A stretch of 64,000 bases of DNA from Coriobacteriia bacterium (GCA_009779855.1 WRBC01000001.1:1-64000), one strand, 5' to 3'. Positions 6,591 to 15,683 are shown, counted from the first letter of the stretch. The notes: generated from the sequence alone by a model not told the origin. A program made the numbers and translations.

Positions 6591-9223
6591 AAACGACCAA
6601 TCAATTTTTGAATTTCGGAGACAGCCATGAGCAGAGCAGTTATTCCTGCAAGTGCTAGCCAGTGCATTCCCGTAAGGGGAACTGCTTCAAATATGCGTGC
6701 TACTGGTGGTATTGTTGCAACAAGTACAGTGATGCTCATTGACCCGAGGACAGCCAGAATCATCCCTTTGTTTTGACGCCATATTTCTGGCCTAAAAAGA
6801 GAGTCTTCGCTGCGAATATTGAGTACATTTATAGCAGACATCCATGCTAGAGCAATGAATGCCATTGTTATGCCTGTACGCATAGGATCATAGCCTTCTA
6901 CTGGTGCAAGAGCCCAGCTGCCAAGAGCAAATGCCCCCAGTGTTAATGCCGTAAATGTAGCAGCCCTTAGAGCAATCTTTGCTCCGAGGCCACTAGCAAA
7001 AACGCCTGCAGCCTTAGGCAGTGGCGGACGTTTCATGATGTTTCTTTCTGCTTTCTCAAAGCTAAGGAATAGCCCAGGAATACCATCGGAAATCACGTTG
7101 ATAAGCAGAATTTGAAGTGGCATAATAATAGGTAGTGGCCAACCCCATTGGCTAGGTAACAGTGCTGAAATCAGCATAATGAATATCTGCGAAAAGTTAA
7201 CAGCAAGTAGGAAGTAGACCGTTTTACGAATATTGTCATACGCCGTTCGCCCTGCAGCAATTGCGTCAACGATGGTTGCAAAATTATCATCTGCAATAAC
7301 CATGTCAGCAGCACTTTTTGTAACCTCCGTTCCTGTGATGCCCATGGCGACGCCAATATCAGCCTGCTTTAGGGCGGGTGCATCATTTACTCCGTCACCT
7401 GTCATGGCAACTACTTCGCCCTGCTTGCTCCACGCCTGCACAATGCGTAGTTTGTCCTCGGGACTTACGCGTGCATAGACTGAGACAGATCGTACTTTTT
7501 CAAATAATTCATCATCGGTCATGTTGTCTAGATCAAGCCCAGTCAAGGCAAGGTCGCTCTCTTGATAAATACCAATATCGCGTGCAATAGCCTTTGCGGT
7601 CTCTACATGGTCACCAGTCACCATAACTGTTTTGATGCCTGCCTCTTTGGCACAGGCAACTGCCTGCTTGCTTTCTGGACGTGGTGGATCAATCATGCCA
7701 ACAAGACCAACAAGTGTCTGATCACGCTCTAGGCTTTCTTCGTCCATAATGTCAGGCAAATAATCGTACTTCTTTAGTCCAAGCGCGATTACGCGCAGCG
7801 CATCTTTGGCAAGGTAGTCGTGAATTGTGCTTGCTTCTTTTTTCAGATTACTTGTCCAGGTGACAGGAATGCGATCAAAGGCTCCTTTTGTAATGACCCA
7901 ATATTGATCACCAACATGATGTACTGTTGTCATGCGTTTGCGTGACGAATCAAAAGGAATTTCATGTATGCGAGGAAATTTTTGGTTTAGTTCTGCGCGG
8001 GTTAAACCTTTTTGCTTAAGTAGGCGAATAATGGCCAATTCAGTCGGATCACCAATAGCTTTTTCGCTACCTTCGTAAACCTCAATGCTTGCATTTGAGC
8101 AGGCTGCCATAAGTTCAATCAGATAACGTTCATCACTGTCGAATTCATCACCGGCTGACTTTACCTCATGATCAATACTCCAGACTTTTTGAATAGCCAT
8201 CTTGTTTTGTGTCAACGTACCTGTTTTATCTGAGCAAATTACTGAAGTATTGCCTACTGTTTCAACCGCAGGAATCTTGCGGATAATGGTGTTTCTTTTA
8301 ACCATTTTCCATACACCATATGACAGTGTCATCGTTACAATGATGGGCATTGTTTCTGGCACAGCGGCAACACCAAGTGATACGGCGGCAAGAAGCAGAT
8401 CGGGGATCGGATACCCGTCACGAAAATACCCAACAGCGAACATAATGGCACCACCAGTGAGTGCCGCTGCACAGAGTCGTGAGGCAATCTGACCCACGCG
8501 TCGCTGTAGGGGGGTCTTTTGTTTTTTCGTTGTGTTGAGCAGATTGGCGATCTTGCCCATCTCCGTATTCATGCCCGTCTCAACAACGACGGCAAGCCCA
8601 CGACCGTTTGTCACAAGGCAACCAGAGTAAACCATATTTACCCTGTCACCTAGCGGAACAGATTCTTCAATAACTGCGCTTGGATCCTTTTCGACAGGTA
8701 CAGACTCGCCTGTTAACGCAGCTTCTTCGACTGTTAGCCCATGCACTTCAATAAGTCGTGCATCGGCAGTGATTACGTCTCCAGCAGTAAGCTCAACAAT
8801 GTCTCCTGGGACAACCTCCCGTGCATCTACTTTTAGCTTTATGCCATCTCTAAGAACAGTAGTAGTAAAACTGTTCATCTTTTTGAGGGCATCCAAGGCT
8901 GCCTCAGCTTTGCTTTCCTGATAGATGCCTAGAGCAGTGTTTATCACTACAATTGACATAATGACCCAGACCTTTGCCCAGCCTTCACCCGACGTAATCG
9001 CCATGTATGCAGCGATAGCGGCGGCACCTAGCAGAATAATAGCGGTGATCTCAGTTAGATGCTGCAGAACTTTTTGCAGGATTGTTTCTTTTTTAGCTTC
9101 ATCAAATTCGTTGTAGCCAAACTTTTCGCGCCTGGAGTTCACTTCCTCAGAAGATAACCCTGTCTGCGTGCTTGTAGTTTGCTGCTTTAGTACCTCTTCA
9201 ATTGTTTCTTCTATCCACTGCAT
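6581..9223 (-). CDS. P-type cation-transporting ATPase (PacL/Ca2+ type)
   Basis: An 880-residue P2-type ATPase. Visible in order: cation ATPase N-domain (EEVLKQQTTSTQTGLSSEEV), actuator loop TGESVPVEK, fourth membrane helix with PETMP (the glutamate is a cation ligand), phosphorylation site DKTGTLTQNK, KGAF nucleotide site, TGDHVETA and MTGDGVNDAPALK hinge motifs, and a sixth membrane helix with NVISDGIPG supplying Asn and Asp ligands. These fit Ca2+ (or Mn2+) export; the usual PEGLP of SERCA pumps is PETMP here, so specificity is open. It is transcribed from a leader with an attenuator-like hairpin and is coupled to the DUF1538 gene downstream. Confidence 0.9.
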   Translation of the reverse strand: MQWIEETIEEVLKQQTTSTQTGLSSEEVNSRREKFGYNEFDEAKKETILQKVLQHLTEITAIILLGAAAIAAYMAITSGEGWAKVWVIMSIVVINTALGIYQESKAEAALDALKKMNSFTTTVLRDGIKLKVDAREVVPGDIVELTAGDVITADARLIEVHGLTVEEAALTGESVPVEKDPSAVIEESVPLGDRVNMVYSGCLVTNGRGLAVVVETGMNTEMGKIANLLNTTKKQKTPLQRRVGQIASRLCAAALTGGAIMFAVGYFRDGYPIPDLLLAAVSLGVAAVPETMPIIVTMTLSYGVWKMVKRNTIIRKIPAVETVGNTSVICSDKTGTLTQNKMAIQKVWSIDHEVKSAGDEFDSDERYLIELMAACSNASIEVYEGSEKAIGDPTELAIIRLLKQKGLTRAELNQKFPRIHEIPFDSSRKRMTTVHHVGDQYWVITKGAFDRIPVTWTSNLKKEASTIHDYLAKDALRVIALGLKKYDYLPDIMDEESLERDQTLVGLVGMIDPPRPESKQAVACAKEAGIKTVMVTGDHVETAKAIARDIGIYQESDLALTGLDLDNMTDDELFEKVRSVSVYARVSPEDKLRIVQAWSKQGEVVAMTGDGVNDAPALKQADIGVAMGITGTEVTKSAADMVIADDNFATIVDAIAAGRTAYDNIRKTVYFLLAVNFSQIFIMLISALLPSQWGWPLPIIMPLQILLINVISDGIPGLFLSFEKAERNIMKRPPLPKAAGVFASGLGAKIALRAATFTALTLGAFALGSWALAPVEGYDPMRTGITMAFIALAWMSAINVLNIRSEDSLFRPEIWRQNKGMILAVLGSMSITVLVATIPPVARIFEAVPLTGMHWLALAGITALLMAVSEIQKLIGRLCR

Positions 9224-9261
9224 CTAAATAATCATTCCCTTTACTTAATTGTGTGTTGACA

Positions 9262-9366
9262 AACAAAAAGCGGGAGCCTTCTCACTAAGAGAAGACTCCC
9301 GCCCTAAAGTCTAAGCCTTGAAACAACCTTGCAGGTTGCCAACCGGATATTCAATTTGCATGCTAC
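9262..9366 (-). promoter_or_regulatory. structured leader with attenuator upstream of the ATPase
   Basis: On the minus strand the leader first forms one of two mutually exclusive hairpins: GGTTGgcAACC (complement of 9334-9344) or CAACCTgcaAGGTTG (complement of 9324-9338), which share bases 9334-9338. It then runs into a strong terminator: GCGGGAG-x-CTTCTC / GAGAAG-x-CTCCCGC (9270-9302) followed by TTTTT. The gene starts about 40 bases later. A terminator between promoter and gene plus switchable upstream stems is the layout of a riboswitch or attenuator. I could not match it to yybP-ykoY, M-box, SAM, NiCo or T-box consensus. Confidence 0.55.
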
Positions 9367-9396
9367 ATCATAGTATGGATATCTTGCGAGTGTCAA
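9367..9396 (-). promoter_or_regulatory. promoter of the ATPase-DUF1538 operon
   Basis: On the minus strand TTGACA (complement of 9391-9396), 18-bp spacer, TATGAT (complement of 9367-9372). Confidence 0.65.
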
Positions 9397-9567
9397 TATA
9401 GCTTTTATTGGGGAAGCCCTGGGTCTTTTTGGTTTACGTTGCTTCTGCCTTCTCACCCTCCCTACAATAGAGATTCACATATTCCCTACGTGCCACTTTC
9501 TTCCGTTTTGCAGTACTTGCGGTATCATGAATATGTTATTACCAACAATCGAGAGGAGAAAACGTAC

Positions 9568-10137
9568 ATGAATTTGCACTCACCCGATGTTCAAGTAACT
9601 GACAGCAATGAGGCGCTAACCTATCTTAAGGAAGGTAATGCTCGCTTTGTAAGCGACAACCTTATGCCCAGAAATACTAATAAGAAAGATCTTGAGCTAA
9701 CAAAAGATGCTCAAAAACCTTTTGCAGCGATTGTGACTTGTGCCGATTCGCGCACAACCCCAGAAATCTTCTTTGATCAGAAGATCGGTGACCTGTTTGT
9801 ACTGAGAAATGCTGGTAATATAGCAGATAAATCAGTACTCGGTTCACTGGAATTCGGTGTTAAGCACCTAGGTGTAGCTGTAGTTGTAGTAGTAGGACAC
9901 ACCATGTGTGGCGCTGTTCATACTTCACACGCTGGTGCTACAGGTCTTTCAGAGAATCTGCAAGCAGTACTTGATGACATCAGGCCTCACATCTCGCATG
10001 AAGGAGACAAAGAGGATGCTGCTGTTGCTAACGTTAAGCGTCAAGTTGAGGTTCTGAACAAGAACAAGGAAATTGGGGCTGTTCCAGTCCTTGGAGCAAT
10101 GTATGACATTGCAACTGGCGAGGTAACCTGGATTTAA
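9568..10137 (+). CDS. beta-class carbonic anhydrase
   Basis: A 189-residue beta-carbonic anhydrase that interconverts CO2 and bicarbonate in the cytoplasm. The zinc ligands are visible: C-A-D-S-R (Cys with the catalytic Asp-Arg pair) and G-H-T-M-C-G (His and second Cys). N-terminal 'SNEALTYLKEGNARF' is typical of the family. I start at ATG 9568 because AGAGGAGAA lies 10-15 bases upstream; the same frame opens at 9439 without a ribosome site and adds residues that do not look protein-like. Monocistronic: preceded by the divergent ATPase leader and followed by a terminator. Confidence 0.92.
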   Translation: MNLHSPDVQVTDSNEALTYLKEGNARFVSDNLMPRNTNKKDLELTKDAQKPFAAIVTCADSRTTPEIFFDQKIGDLFVLRNAGNIADKSVLGSLEFGVKHLGVAVVVVVGHTMCGAVHTSHAGATGLSENLQAVLDDIRPHISHEGDKEDAAVANVKRQVEVLNKNKEIGAVPVLGAMYDIATGEVTWI

Positions 10138-10195
10138 TTGTCTGAATTCCACTAAAGATTATCTGCCGACTGCAGGTAATCGGCTAGTAGCCTTT

Positions 10196-10234
10196 GCCGC
10201 CTTCTTTGTAAGAGAGGGCGGCATCTTTATTTTT
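10196..10234 (+). terminator. Rho-independent terminator after the carbonic anhydrase
   Basis: GCCGCC (10196-10201) / GGCGGC (10217-10222) followed by ATCTTTATTTTT. Confidence 0.75.
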
Positions 10235-10317
10235 GGTGTTGAGTTTCTGCGTTCAGAATTATCTGATTGCCCTTCTATTTTTCTGTCAAGTTCTTCTGGC
10301 TTATTTCTCATTTGCTG

Positions 10318-10346
10318 TTGACATATGTTTCCGCGCATTGTTTAAT
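10318..10346 (+). promoter_or_regulatory. promoter of the M-box/mgtE transcript
   Basis: TTGACA 10318-10323, 17-bp spacer, TTTAAT 10341-10346; transcription would start shortly before the M-box. Confidence 0.65.
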
Positions 10347-10378
10347 AGCTAGGTCGTAATTTGAAATCGAATAGGAAA

Positions 10379-10562
10379 CTTGTTAGGTGAGGCTCCTAAA
10401 AGAACACAGGCTACTGCCCTGAACTGTCGAGAGACGCTAAAGGGTAGAACAGGCATCGTCGGATTAAGGCGTGCTTAAGGTAGCTGCTTGAAGGCTTTGT
10501 GTAGGTTGATCTGCACAGAACCTTCAGGACTACGTCTTTTAGTGCTAAAGCTCAGACGAGGA
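10379..10562 (+). ncRNA. M-box (ykoK leader) Mg2+ riboswitch
   Basis: The leader contains the conserved M-box blocks in order: GTTAGGTGAGGCTCCT, ACACAGGCTACTGCCC, TCGAGAGACGCTAA, GGGTAGAACAGG, ATCGTCGGATTAAGGCGTGC and TTAAGGTAGCTG, then the closing region ending near TTTTAGTGCTAAAGCTC. M-box RNA folds compactly when Mg2+ is plentiful and shuts off the Mg2+ uptake gene. It ends directly before the ribosome site GAGGAGGG of mgtE. I see no separate intrinsic terminator after it, so control could act on translation initiation. Confidence 0.93.
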
Positions 10563-10575
10563 GGGACTGATTATC

Positions 10576-11964
10576 ATGCATTTTGATGTACTGGCAAATG
10601 AAATTGTGGGCTGTATCGGCCTGAGAGACATGCAAGCTCTCAAAAATCTCTTACAAAAATCCGATGAAATGGAAATCCTGCAGGCGTTTCACCATTTATC
10701 GCCTGAAGATCAAGTGGTGGTATTCCGCCTGCTGTCAAAAGATGTTGCTTTATCAGTTTTCGAGGGCTTAGACACTGATCAGCAGCAGAATTTATTAGGT
10801 ACGTTTTCTGATGAGCGCACCATCAAGTACATGAACGAGCTTCCCCCGGATGACCGTGTAAGGTTGCTCGATGAACTTCCTGCAATGGTAGCAAAAAGGC
10901 TCATTAGTTCACTTGATCCAGAAGAGCGTGAAAGCACCAACATTCTGCTGGGTTACCAACCTGAAACTGCGGGTCGTGTTATGACCACCGAATTCATATC
11001 TCTACGCGGAGACATGACAGCAGAGCAAGCCTTGATAAAGGCACGCAGTCTTGCGGCAGATAAAGAAACTATCTATACGCTTTATGTCACCAACAATCAA
11101 AAGAAGCTTAAAGGTGTGCTTTCGCTGCGTGGTTTACTTACCGCAGAAAACGACACGCTTATTGAAGATATCATGTCTAAAAACGTAGTTAGTGTGTCAA
11201 CAAGCACTGATCAAGAAGAGGTTGCACGTACATTAAAAGAGCTCGATCTACTTGCTATTCCTGTGGTGGACGCAGAGGATCGTCTTGTGGGTATCGTTAC
11301 CATTGATGACGCGATTGATATCCTTGAAGAAGAAATGACTGAAGATCTTTTGATCCAGTCGGGTCTCGCAAGTGTTGCAGGAAAAGAGTCAAATCGGAGT
11401 GAGCTTCTGATACGTGGCAGCCTGTGGAGTATTCTGAAGGTTAGATTACCTTTCCTGCTGATTATCCTTGGTGCTGGCTTTGCTGCGGCTATGCTTGTAG
11501 AAGGATTTGAAGAGATACTGGAAGCAGTAGTAGCCATTGCATTTTTCCTCCCCCTTATTATGGACATGGGTGGAAGTGTCGGCACGCAATCCTCCACAAC
11601 CTTTGCACGTGGAGTGGCACTGGGACATATTCAGGTGAAGGATTTTTTCAAGCATTTCATGAAAGAGTTAGGGGTAGGCCTAAATTTAGGTCTTGCCGCA
11701 GGCCTTATGAGTGGAGGGCTCATTGCACTAGGTTCATTTTGGTTTGATTATCCTATAACGCTTGCACTGGCTGTGGGACTTACTCTGGTTGTGACTATGA
11801 CCTTAGCAGCGTCATTGGGCTTCTTGGTTCCTTACGTTTTGATTAAGCTTAATGTTGATCAAGCAGCAGGATCTGCACCCATTATTACGTCTATCAAAGA
11901 CATTGCAGGGATTTTGATTTACTTTGCCTTTGCAAGTTTATTCCTAAGTCATCTGCTTTACTAG
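10576..11964 (+). CDS. mgtE: magnesium transporter MgtE
   Basis: A 462-residue Mg2+ channel. Residues about 1-130 form the MgtE N domain (LLDELPAMVAKRLISSL...LLGYQPETAGRVMT), about 135-255 a CBS pair (NVVSVSTSTD...VVDAEDRLVGIVTIDD) that senses cytoplasmic Mg2+, and the rest five membrane helices including the pore motif MDMGGSVGTQSSTTFARG. Length matches the family. Start is the ATG after GAGGAGGG. The upstream M-box confirms Mg2+-dependent control. A bidirectional terminator follows. Confidence 0.96.
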   Translation: MHFDVLANEIVGCIGLRDMQALKNLLQKSDEMEILQAFHHLSPEDQVVVFRLLSKDVALSVFEGLDTDQQQNLLGTFSDERTIKYMNELPPDDRVRLLDELPAMVAKRLISSLDPEERESTNILLGYQPETAGRVMTTEFISLRGDMTAEQALIKARSLAADKETIYTLYVTNNQKKLKGVLSLRGLLTAENDTLIEDIMSKNVVSVSTSTDQEEVARTLKELDLLAIPVVDAEDRLVGIVTIDDAIDILEEEMTEDLLIQSGLASVAGKESNRSELLIRGSLWSILKVRLPFLLIILGAGFAAAMLVEGFEEILEAVVAIAFFLPLIMDMGGSVGTQSSTTFARGVALGHIQVKDFFKHFMKELGVGLNLGLAAGLMSGGLIALGSFWFDYPITLALAVGLTLVVTMTLAASLGFLVPYVLIKLNVDQAAGSAPIITSIKDIAGILIYFAFASLFLSHLLY

Positions 11965-11978
11965 TCAAGATTAGAAAA

Positions 11979-12011
11979 GCCCGTGTGGACAGTTTGCCCA
12001 CACGGGTTTGT
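11979..12011. terminator. bidirectional terminator between mgtE and the flavoprotein gene
   Basis: CCCGTGTGG / CCCACACGGG stem with TTTG on the right and AAAAG on the left; serves the convergent genes. Confidence 0.75.
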
Positions 12012-12021
12012 TGAGCCTACT

Positions 12022-13116
12022 CTAGAGATTCTGGGTCACGCGCGAAATCACAAATTCGGGAATGTACTTTGCAAACTTTTTACCGCTCTTTGAGGTCATG
12101 AAGGGATAAAACTTCAGACGACGAGCAATATCTTTCTTTAGGCGTATGGTCTGCTGCCTGTAAGTGTCAAGCATCATTTGCGGATTATCGTGTGCAGCTA
12201 TAATCTGACCTACCGTTTTGCCTGTATCAAGTGCCCAGCTAATTCCCTCACCACTAGTGGGAGAGATAAAGCCACCAGCTTCACCTGCTAGTAAGATAGC
12301 CCCCTTGCCTTCGACTTTGCCCCAGCCCACATCATCTGCAGTTTTGTGACGTGGCGCGATCCAACCCTCACGCTTTATACTTTCGCCAATAGGCAGACGT
12401 TCACGTAGCCTGGTTAAAATTTTATCTTGAGACTCATGGGCGCGTCTTGTATTGGGAAAGTATATGCATCCCACTAGTACGCGGTCATCCTTTGGAATAA
12501 TGTATCCTGCTGCAAATCCGCGGATGCCTGCGAAATAGAAACAATCGAAAAAGGGTTCGATATCTCCTTCGCGCTTGCAGTAGTCTTGCACCGTAATGTA
12601 GCGATTGTATGCAGGAAGGTCAATGCTTTTGCGCACTGTACTTCTGGGGCCATCTGCTCCTACAATATGGTCACTGACGACATGGGCAGTTTCTCCTCCA
12701 TGTTTGCGTAGTGTTGATTGTAGGCGTCCGTCTTCTAGCACCTCATGTTTTACAAAAGAGGTCGCATCCATGACTTCGACGTTGTCTGGCAGCAGTCCCA
12801 TCATCCACTCATCAAAGGGGATGCGGTCAACATTCAAAAAGTGCAGGTCAACATTTTTAATAATCTGCCTATCCCAATCATTAAAGCGGAACTGTACTGT
12901 TGGCGGATCAAGCAAAAGCGATTCGGGGACAGGCTCAATTTGATCCAGAATATTTATTGACAAGGGGTGGATCATTCCTCCGCAACTTTTGTCACGAGGC
13001 AGAGTAAAAGTATCAATCATAAGCACGGGACCTTTGGCGGCGGCATAGTATGCAGCCATGACACCTGCAGGGCCTGTTCCTACAACTAGGGTAGTTATCT
13101 CTTTTGGATGGGTCAC
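12022..13116 (-). CDS. geranylgeranyl reductase-family FAD oxidoreductase
   Basis: A 364-residue FAD-dependent oxidoreductase of the geranylgeranyl-reductase-like group. The N-terminal dinucleotide fold has G-T-G-P-A-G, then 'DKSCGGMIHP' with the cysteine-glycine typical of this subgroup, the second FAD motif 'VGADGPRSTVRK', and the C-terminal 'LLAGEAGGFISPTSGEGI'. Relatives reduce isoprenoid chains of quinones or lipids, or oxidise other hydrophobic substrates. No neighbour fixes the substrate. ATG start at 13116 (complement). A separate gene from the azlCD pair upstream, from which 57 bp separate it. Confidence 0.82.
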   Translation of the reverse strand: MTHPKEITTLVVGTGPAGVMAAYYAAAKGPVLMIDTFTLPRDKSCGGMIHPLSINILDQIEPVPESLLLDPPTVQFRFNDWDRQIIKNVDLHFLNVDRIPFDEWMMGLLPDNVEVMDATSFVKHEVLEDGRLQSTLRKHGGETAHVVSDHIVGADGPRSTVRKSIDLPAYNRYITVQDYCKREGDIEPFFDCFYFAGIRGFAAGYIIPKDDRVLVGCIYFPNTRRAHESQDKILTRLRERLPIGESIKREGWIAPRHKTADDVGWGKVEGKGAILLAGEAGGFISPTSGEGISWALDTGKTVGQIIAAHDNPQMMLDTYRQQTIRLKKDIARRLKFYPFMTSKSGKKFAKYIPEFVISRVTQNL

Positions 13117-13173
13117 GTTAAAGTACTCCTTTTTATCACTTGTGCGCAGGGTAATGTACTTAGTTCGGGCGCA

Positions 13174-13590
13174 TTACGCGCCAACAAGCAATTGTAACAG
13201 TGCAAACACGACAACCCCAGCTAAGGTTCCTCCGATAAAACTCTTTGTATAACGATAGGTCACCATGGCAGCAATGACCCCAAGAATACCTGGCAAAGGC
13301 ATAAAGAATATTGGATACGGAACGGGTGTGGTGCTCCCACATTCTGCATAAGGAAGGGCTTCCTGATAGATTCGGACTTCATTAAAAAACGTATCTAGTG
13401 CGGGCAACAGAACCTCAGTTGCAATAAGTGCGCCCATAACAGCAATAGGCATGTAAGATAGCCAGCGCATTAATGGCTCAGGAATCGAGATTCGCGATAA
13501 CACAGCTAGGGGTATAAAGCGCAGGGCAAAGTTTAAAACTAGCATCCCCGCGATAAGTCCCCATATGGCAAACTGTGAAGTAAGTTCCAT
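13174..13590 (-). CDS. azlD: AzlD-type branched-chain amino acid exporter subunit
   Basis: A 138-residue protein with four hydrophobic segments, the small partner of AzlC. Recognisable features are 'LRFIPLAVLSRISIPEPLMRWLSYMP' and a final helix pair typical of AzlD. It is a little longer than most AzlD proteins (about 105 residues) because of an insert around residues 65-95. Together AzlC and AzlD export branched-chain or related amino acids. The ATG abuts the stop of azlC at 13590, so the genes are coupled. Confidence 0.85.
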   Translation of the reverse strand: MELTSQFAIWGLIAGMLVLNFALRFIPLAVLSRISIPEPLMRWLSYMPIAVMGALIATEVLLPALDTFFNEVRIYQEALPYAECGSTTPVPYPIFFMPLPGILGVIAAMVTYRYTKSFIGGTLAGVVVFALLQLLVGA

Positions 13591-14387
13591 TACTGAACGT
13601 CATCTTCCACTGTGCTCTTCGCGACCTTACCACACACATCATTCCCTGGAGTATCCGTGCCCTTCTTAGCATTCTTTTCTTTGGGAAATATCCAAACTGC
13701 AAGGCTGGCAGCAACGATTGCAGTGATAACGGTGAACCAGTAGGTTTCAAGTCCTAATCCTAAAAGATTCAATCCGTAAAGTATAAGTACGATGATACCT
13801 GCGCCTATTCCGCAGTATATTTGCTTGCGGTTGCTGGCAAGGGCAATAAAGAGTGCTGCGTACATGGCAGGCATTGCAAAGTAAATACCAAAGGCTGAGA
13901 GGTCTCCCAAAAACTGCGCGCCAATAGTTCCCCCAGTGGTGCCTAATACCCACCCTAGCCAGCCAACGGTACCCACCCCTATTATGCTGGACGGACTTGC
14001 GCGAAGTTCACGAATCTCAGCACTATTGATAGCGAAAGATTCGTCAGTAGTGGTAAAGCCAATCCAGGCAAGAGTGCGATATTTAAGTCCCTGCAAGTGC
14101 GGGGATAGGCTTGCACTGAATAAGATGTAGCGCAAGTTAACAATGGTAGAAGCCAGAACACTTGCAACAATGGACTCGCTTAACACAAGTGTAGTCAACG
14201 CGACAAATTGTCCGACTCCTGAAAGGGCAAAGGCTGATGCAAGGATTGCCTGTAGCGGAGTAAATCCATAGTCACAAGCAAGGATTCCAAAGGCAAGACC
14301 TACGGGTAAATAACCTAAGAATATAGGAAACCCAGAGCGAAGCCCAGCAGTAAACTGCTTCAGTTCTATATTTTGAGAGATTTCCAC
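13590..14387 (-). CDS. azlC: AzlC-type branched-chain amino acid exporter subunit
   Basis: Large subunit of the AzlCD exporter. 'GFPIFLGYLPVGLAFGILA' near the N-terminus and 'ALSGVGQFVALTTL' are the AzlC signature; eight or so hydrophobic segments follow. I prefer the GTG whose complement is at 14385-14387 (265 residues), because an ATG 54 bases further upstream would add a Cys/His-rich segment absent from the family; neither has a strong ribosome site, so the start is uncertain. Divergent from the heme operon. Confidence 0.82.
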   Translation of the reverse strand: MEISQNIELKQFTAGLRSGFPIFLGYLPVGLAFGILACDYGFTPLQAILASAFALSGVGQFVALTTLVLSESIVASVLASTIVNLRYILFSASLSPHLQGLKYRTLAWIGFTTTDESFAINSAEIRELRASPSSIIGVGTVGWLGWVLGTTGGTIGAQFLGDLSAFGIYFAMPAMYAALFIALASNRKQIYCGIGAGIIVLILYGLNLLGLGLETYWFTVITAIVAASLAVWIFPKEKNAKKGTDTPGNDVCGKVAKSTVEDDVQ

Positions 14388-14541
14388 GCATTGATAGTAG
14401 CATGTAGAAATTGAAAAGCGGTATCTGTGGCATTTCTGCATGCATTATGGGCACAAAATAGCAAATAGGACCATGTGACTTATATGACAAAATATTGCTG
14501 ATTTGTTTGACTCATTTTCCCCGCTGTAGCAGACGCAGGGC

Positions 14542-14582
14542 TATAATGTAAAACGGTGTTACATATTACTTTGACAACACCG
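14542..14582 (+). promoter_or_regulatory. heme operon -10 box and inverted repeat in the leader
   Basis: A perfect TATAAT lies at 14542-14547 (no good -35 at normal distance). Just downstream, CGGTGTT (14554-14560) and AACACCG (14576-14582) form a perfect 7-bp inverted repeat that could be a leader hairpin or an operator. A strong AGGAGGT precedes hemE. Confidence 0.5.
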
Positions 14583-14612
14583 CTTTGGTAAAAATCGACA
14601 TAGGAGGTAAGT

Positions 14613-15683
14613 ATGGCTTTCAATGACTTGTTCCTGCGAGCCGCTCGTTTGGAGCAGACCGAGGCCACCCCGGTGTGGATGATGCGTCAGGCCGGGCGCT
14701 ATATGAGCGAGTACCGTGAGATTCGCGCAAATAAGACATTCCTTGAAATGTGCTACGACCCCGACCTTGCTGTAGAAGTAACCTTGCAGCCAGTCGACCT
14801 AATTGGTGTGGATGCTGCAATTTTGTTTAGCGACATCCTTGTACTATTCCCCGGCATGGGGCTTGACTTAGAGTTCCAATCAGGAATTGGACCACTTATT
14901 AATAATCCCATCCGCTCAAAGGCAGACGCAGAAGCACTTAAATTTGGTGACCCGCTGCGTGATACTCCCTATGTAATGGAGTCAATCAAAATTGCTCGCC
15001 ATGAACTAAAGGATAAGGTGCCGCTCATTGGCTTTAGTGGCGCACCCTTTACTTTGGCTAGTTATGCTATTGAAGGTCGCGGAACACGCGAGTTCATTAA
15101 CTGTAAGTCGTTCATGTGGAATGAGCCAGAGGGCTGGGATATTCTCATGACTAAGTTTACTCAGTCAATTATTGACTATATGTGCGCGCAGATTGATGCA
15201 GGCGTACAGGCGATCCAGCTCTTTGATAGTTGGGTTGGTTTTGTTTCACCCATCGATTACGAAAAACGCATCCTGCCTTATTCAAAGCAAGTACTTGATG
15301 CTGTGACGGCTTATGCAAAGGGTAAGGGCGAGGACGGAAAAGATGTTCCTGTTATTCACTTTGCAAACGGCGCGACTTCAATGATGGATCTTGTCCAAAA
15401 GGCGGGTGGAAATATCCTAGGCTTGGACTGGCGTCTTGATATGAAGAATGCTGTCAAGATGATTGATCCAAAATTTGGACTACAGGGCAACATCGATCCG
15501 ATTACTCTGTATGCTAGTGATGAAATAATCAAGGATGCTGTTGTTGATATTCTTGAGGCCGTGGGCAAGCGTCCAGGTCATATCTTCAACCTAGGTCATG
15601 GCATCAACAAGAATACTGACCCAGATAAAGCGAGATTCTTCATTAAGACCGTGCAAGAAGAGTCAAGAAGAATTCGTGCGTAA
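14613..15683 (+). CDS. hemE: uroporphyrinogen decarboxylase
   Basis: A 356-residue HemE that converts uroporphyrinogen III to coproporphyrinogen III by removing four carboxyl groups. The signature 'PVWMMRQAGRYMSEYR' near the N-terminus carries the substrate-binding arginines, and 'GFSGAPFTLASYAIEG' is the second family signature. Strong ribosome site AGGAGGT at 14602. First gene of a five-gene operon; its stop overlaps the GTG of hemH by 8 bp. hemA-hemD are not in the window. Confidence 0.95.
   Translation: MAFNDLFLRAARLEQTEATPVWMMRQAGRYMSEYREIRANKTFLEMCYDPDLAVEVTLQPVDLIGVDAAILFSDILVLFPGMGLDLEFQSGIGPLINNPIRSKADAEALKFGDPLRDTPYVMESIKIARHELKDKVPLIGFSGAPFTLASYAIEGRGTREFINCKSFMWNEPEGWDILMTKFTQSIIDYMCAQIDAGVQAIQLFDSWVGFVSPIDYEKRILPYSKQVLDAVTAYAKGKGEDGKDVPVIHFANGATSMMDLVQKAGGNILGLDWRLDMKNAVKMIDPKFGLQGNIDPITLYASDEIIKDAVVDILEAVGKRPGHIFNLGHGINKNTDPDKARFFIKTVQEESRRIRA

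Noticed and set aside
9262..9366. yybP-ykoY Mn2+ riboswitch before the P-type ATPase
   Set aside because: The conserved blocks of that class are not found; left as unassigned leader.
9439..9567. N-terminal extension of the carbonic anhydrase
   Set aside because: The family N-terminus starts at 9568, with AGAGGAGAA upstream.
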